Shown: piece after piece, positions 49,423 to 51,660 of the stretch
Layout of the letters: every line of letters starts with the position of its first letter
How positions within the stretch are numbered: the stretch's first letter is position 1
Source: Acidobacteriota bacterium
GTDB lineage: Bacteria > Acidobacteriota > Terriglobia > Terriglobales > Acidobacteriaceae
Length of the DNA stretch: 51,660 nt
Assembly: GCA_013289875.1 (NCBI GenBank)
Contig: JABCZC010000034.1
Coordinates: forward strand, 1 to 51,660
Direction: 5' to 3'
Notes under the pieces: model-generated
Told to the model about the DNA's origin: nothing
The model's database searches: none
What the model saw: the letters and a program-made list of their open reading frames with translations, nothing else
Position numbers and translations under genes: made by a program

Positions 49423-49491
49423 TCAACTGGCGGAAGGCGGCTGCCACAACTCCACCCGGTTTCCTTCCGGATCGGTGAACCAACATCTTAG
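49423..49491 (-). pseudogene. C-terminal remnant of a VOC/glyoxalase-family gene
   Basis: The minus strand reads WFTDPEGNRVELWQPPSAS followed by a stop. F-x-D-P-[ED]-G-N-x-[VI]-E-L-W-x-P is the signature end of vicinal-oxygen-chelate (glyoxalase/bleomycin-resistance) proteins, with the metal-binding Glu. An in-frame stop lies only three codons further upstream, and no other part of the domain is visible nearby. Only the last 20 or so codons survive. Confidence 0.6.
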
Positions 49492-49697
49492 TTATAAGCC
49501 CGGTTCGTTAAAGACTGGCGCGTTTGTGAGTACTCTATCGCGCCGTTGGCGCGTGAGCATCCTATTCAGGTCAGCTTCAAGCCTGCCGATTTTAGCGCGG
49601 TATCCTGGTGGATCTAGCGGAGGGGCGGTCGCGCTTTCCCGCCTCTGGCTTGATTACACTTCGTTTTCCATATGCGATGAATTGCTAGCGCAAGGCG

Positions 49698-51660
49698 TTA
49701 GTTAAAGCGAAAATTTTCGACCAACTTAAGGTCAACAGCCGATGTGTCGACCTGTGAGAAGATAATCCGCGTGCCATCGGGTGATACGGCGAACCCCGGG
49801 TCACCCTGGGGTGGCAGACCGGCTAACTCCGCGACTCTGGACACCCGCTTACTCGCAAAATCGAAAAACTCTATTGCCGGGCGTGGGCCGGCCTCCGAAA
49901 CGTAATAGACTCCACTCTTCGACAAAGCCCAGTCCCCCCAATATTCCGGAGAAAGATCCGCAAGTATTCGAGTTTCATCACCGCCGCCAGTTGGCATCCG
50001 CCAGATCCCGGGCTCGTTATCTTTGGCGTAGTAAAGATATCTGCCGTCTGACGACTCGAATGCCGCAAAGCCGCCATGCTGCGTGACTCGCGAAGGCTGT
50101 CCTCCGGTTGCCGGAACCTTCCAAATCTGTGCGGCGTCGCTGCGGTTGGATGAAAAGTAAACGAACTTTCCATCCGACGACCAACTCGGGACCTTGTCTT
50201 CGGACTTGCCATCGGTGAGCGGTACCGGGCTGCCGCCCTCGGCGCTGATCATCATCACCTCGCTATGACCGGTTGGCCGGGAATCAAAAACTATCTGCTT
50301 GCTGTCTGGCGACCATCGCGGCATACCGCTGACTACCTTGAGAAATGTCAATTGTTGTGGCTCCGAACAGTCGGTGACGTCACATGTCCAAATCTCGTTG
50401 TAGCCGGAGCGCCCTGATGTGAAAGCCAGTCTTTTGCCGTCCGGCGAGAACTGGGGACCATTGTTGTAGGCCGCGGAAAAAAGAAATTGACTTGGGCCCC
50501 CGGTGATCTTACGGCCAACGTCAGAGAGAGCAATGCTCCACAGGTTCGGATGGATCAATCCCTGAGTGTAGGCAAGCCGGTCACCCTTACGCGAAATTGT
50601 TGGGCCTGTGGCGATAGCACCTCCCACAGGTAGTCTTTCGGGCTCGCCACCCGCGAGGGAAACAGCCCAAAGCGACAGGCCGCCATCGCGGTGGGAGGAG
50701 AAGATGATTTTCTTTCCGTCGGCACTCCAGGTGAGACCGGCCACATCGGCCTTGTCGAACGTCAACTGGCGAGCAGGGCCGCCCGATACCGCAACAGTGT
50801 AAACGTCTGGCGTCCCCTCCCCGATGATTCGTATGAACGCTATCGATTTCCCATCGGGTGAGAACACCGGATCCGAATCACCAACGATATTGCCTGCGGG
50901 GAATGTCAGCTGGTGCGGTTGCAAGTCTTCTATAGACATGAGGAACAAAGCGAAAGGAGTGTCTGGTGAGTTCTTTTCGCTGAAGACCAGAACGGGAGCC
51001 GCGGGTGACCAACCCAGGCCATTGCAACCTACCGTATTCCGGAGCCTCCTTTCAGGTCCGCCGAGTGAAGGCACGAGGAAGATGCCCTGGTCTTCGCCGG
51101 AGCATCGCATGAACGCGATATAACGGTCGTCCGAACTCCAAACGTCACAACACACGAAACCGCTGCTCTGGGTGAGCTGCAACGGCCGATCGGTGCCAAT
51201 GCGCTTCACGTAAACATCGGTCCGGTTACCCGAATTTCCATCCCAGACAAAGGACACCTGCTCACCATCAGACGAGAAGGCGGCCTCAGTTTCGGCTCCC
51301 GGAAGACTGGTTAACGGAACTGTCGTCATGGGAGGGCGGGCGGCCGACCGGCGGAAGATATAACCCGTAGACCCAAGTCCGAGTAGGAGAGCGATCACCG
51401 CAAGCGACAACAAAATCGCGCGGCCGGGAAAACGGAACATCCACCTCGCATCTGTCCTTTGGTTTGAACCTGATTGTGAGACCGCCGGCAGACTCTCAGC
51501 TGCGGCAGAATGGTTTCCGTTCATCCATTCCACGGGCGCGATGAAACGATAGCCCCGGCGCGGGAGCGTCTCAATCAGCGGACTCTGCGCTCCCGCGTGG
51601 CCGAGAGCTTCACGCAGCTTGGCAACCGCTTTGTTCAGGCCGTGATCGAAATCGACAAAG
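49698..51660 (-). CDS. Membrane-anchored winged-helix regulator with PD40 propeller, N-terminus cut by window edge
   Basis: The frame is open from the right edge to the stop at 49698 (653 residues visible). The first visible residues, FDHGLNKAVAKLREALGHAG and IETLPRRGYRFIAPV, are the C-terminal half of an OmpR/CadC-type winged-helix DNA-binding domain. An ATG at 51524 would give a shorter protein without it and is rejected. Then come one membrane helix (ILLSLAVIALLLGLGSTGYIF) and an extracytoplasmic TolB/PD40 propeller with repeats of the type FSPDGKSIAFIR, WSADGKKIIFSS, FSPDGKRLAFTS, WSPDSKQIVFDS and WSSDGKFVYFSS. It may act like CadC, sensing outside and binding DNA inside without phosphorylation. 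Ligand and targets are unknown. Confidence 0.92.
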   Translation of the reverse strand, partial: FVDFDHGLNKAVAKLREALGHAGAQSPLIETLPRRGYRFIAPVEWMNGNHSAAAESLPAVSQSGSNQRTDARWMFRFPGRAILLSLAVIALLLGLGSTGYIFRRSAARPPMTTVPLTSLPGAETEAAFSSDGEQVSFVWDGNSGNRTDVYVKRIGTDRPLQLTQSSGFVCCDVWSSDDRYIAFMRCSGEDQGIFLVPSLGGPERRLRNTVGCNGLGWSPAAPVLVFSEKNSPDTPFALFLMSIEDLQPHQLTFPAGNIVGDSDPVFSPDGKSIAFIRIIGEGTPDVYTVAVSGGPARQLTFDKADVAGLTWSADGKKIIFSSHRDGGLSLWAVSLAGGEPERLPVGGAIATGPTISRKGDRLAYTQGLIHPNLWSIALSDVGRKITGGPSQFLFSAAYNNGPQFSPDGKRLAFTSGRSGYNEIWTCDVTDCSEPQQLTFLKVVSGMPRWSPDSKQIVFDSRPTGHSEVMMISAEGGSPVPLTDGKSEDKVPSWSSDGKFVYFSSNRSDAAQIWKVPATGGQPSRVTQHGGFAAFESSDGRYLYYAKDNEPGIWRMPTGGGDETRILADLSPEYWGDWALSKSGVYYVSEAGPRPAIEFFDFASKRVSRVAELAGLPPQGDPGFAVSPDGTRIIFSQVDTSAVDLKLVENFRFN

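Noticed and set aside
1..51660. CRISPR array, rRNA, prophage or intact insertion sequence
   Set aside because: None seen: no direct repeats with regular spacers, no rRNA-like conserved blocks, no phage structural genes and no intact transposase.

Overview
This window looks like chromosome of a high-GC soil Acidobacteriota of the Terriglobia/Acidobacteriaceae type. The family-level markers are two tandem beta-propeller 'lactonase' lipoproteins, a duplicated orphan ABC permease (ADOP type), two M13 metallopeptidases, a DUF4331 protein, and a winged-helix/PD40 propeller regulator. The taxonomic call is inference from gene content; no rRNA or tRNA gene was seen.

Layout. 1-4780: two tandem secreted propeller lipoproteins (the first cut by the left edge) sharing an almost superimposable 90-nt leader, then an M13 peptidase. 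4925-9359: an orphan MCE/MlaD protein with five exact-period 34-residue repeats, acpS, a conserved hypothetical on the other strand, and recG. 9546-13512: a plus-strand operon of a NatA/NatB-like ABC exporter, a DUF374 acyltransferase and queA. 13523-21451: a second M13 peptidase, polA without recognisable proofreading motifs, and a DUF2905-xseA-glmM operon on the minus strand. 21534-27025: a K+-channel-like protein facing a phosphorelay set (hybrid kinase, stand-alone receiver, Hpt) with no output domain. 27026-27657 holds a probable 61-aa membrane protein and regulatory or terminator-like hairpins.

27658-31202: a deoxyhypusine-synthase-family enzyme, a secreted S1/P1-nuclease-like protein that may be leaderless, a secreted DinB-like protein, and about 680 nt with no recognisable gene. 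31203-34662: an operon of circularly permuted ATP-grasp, alpha-E helical protein and transglutaminase, the core of a predicted but poorly characterised peptide-synthesis system. 34770-39875 (all minus): moaA, a 65-aa zinc-ribbon protein, ETF-ubiquinone oxidoreductase, a DUF2007/zinc-ribbon protein, and a secreted SGNH hydrolase.

39876-49697 mixes intact metabolic genes (ADOP permease, two MDR reductases, DAHP synthase, a TIP30-like NAD(P)-binding protein, an SDR, DUF4331) with decayed fragments: a probable IS110-type transposase remnant, the frameshifted C-terminus of a TetR regulator beside the SDR, and the C-terminal tail of a VOC/glyoxalase protein. This stretch has the look of gene turnover. 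45805-46074 (270 nt) holds no gene that can be supported. 49698-51660: a membrane-anchored winged-helix/PD40 regulator cut by the right edge.

The most interesting items are the duplicated structured leader of the propeller genes, the ATP-grasp/alpha-E/transglutaminase operon with a glutamine-rich tail on the transglutaminase, the bacterial deoxyhypusine-synthase homologue that keeps its active-site lysine, the phosphorelay with a pseudo-receiver, and the 34-residue repeats of the MCE protein.
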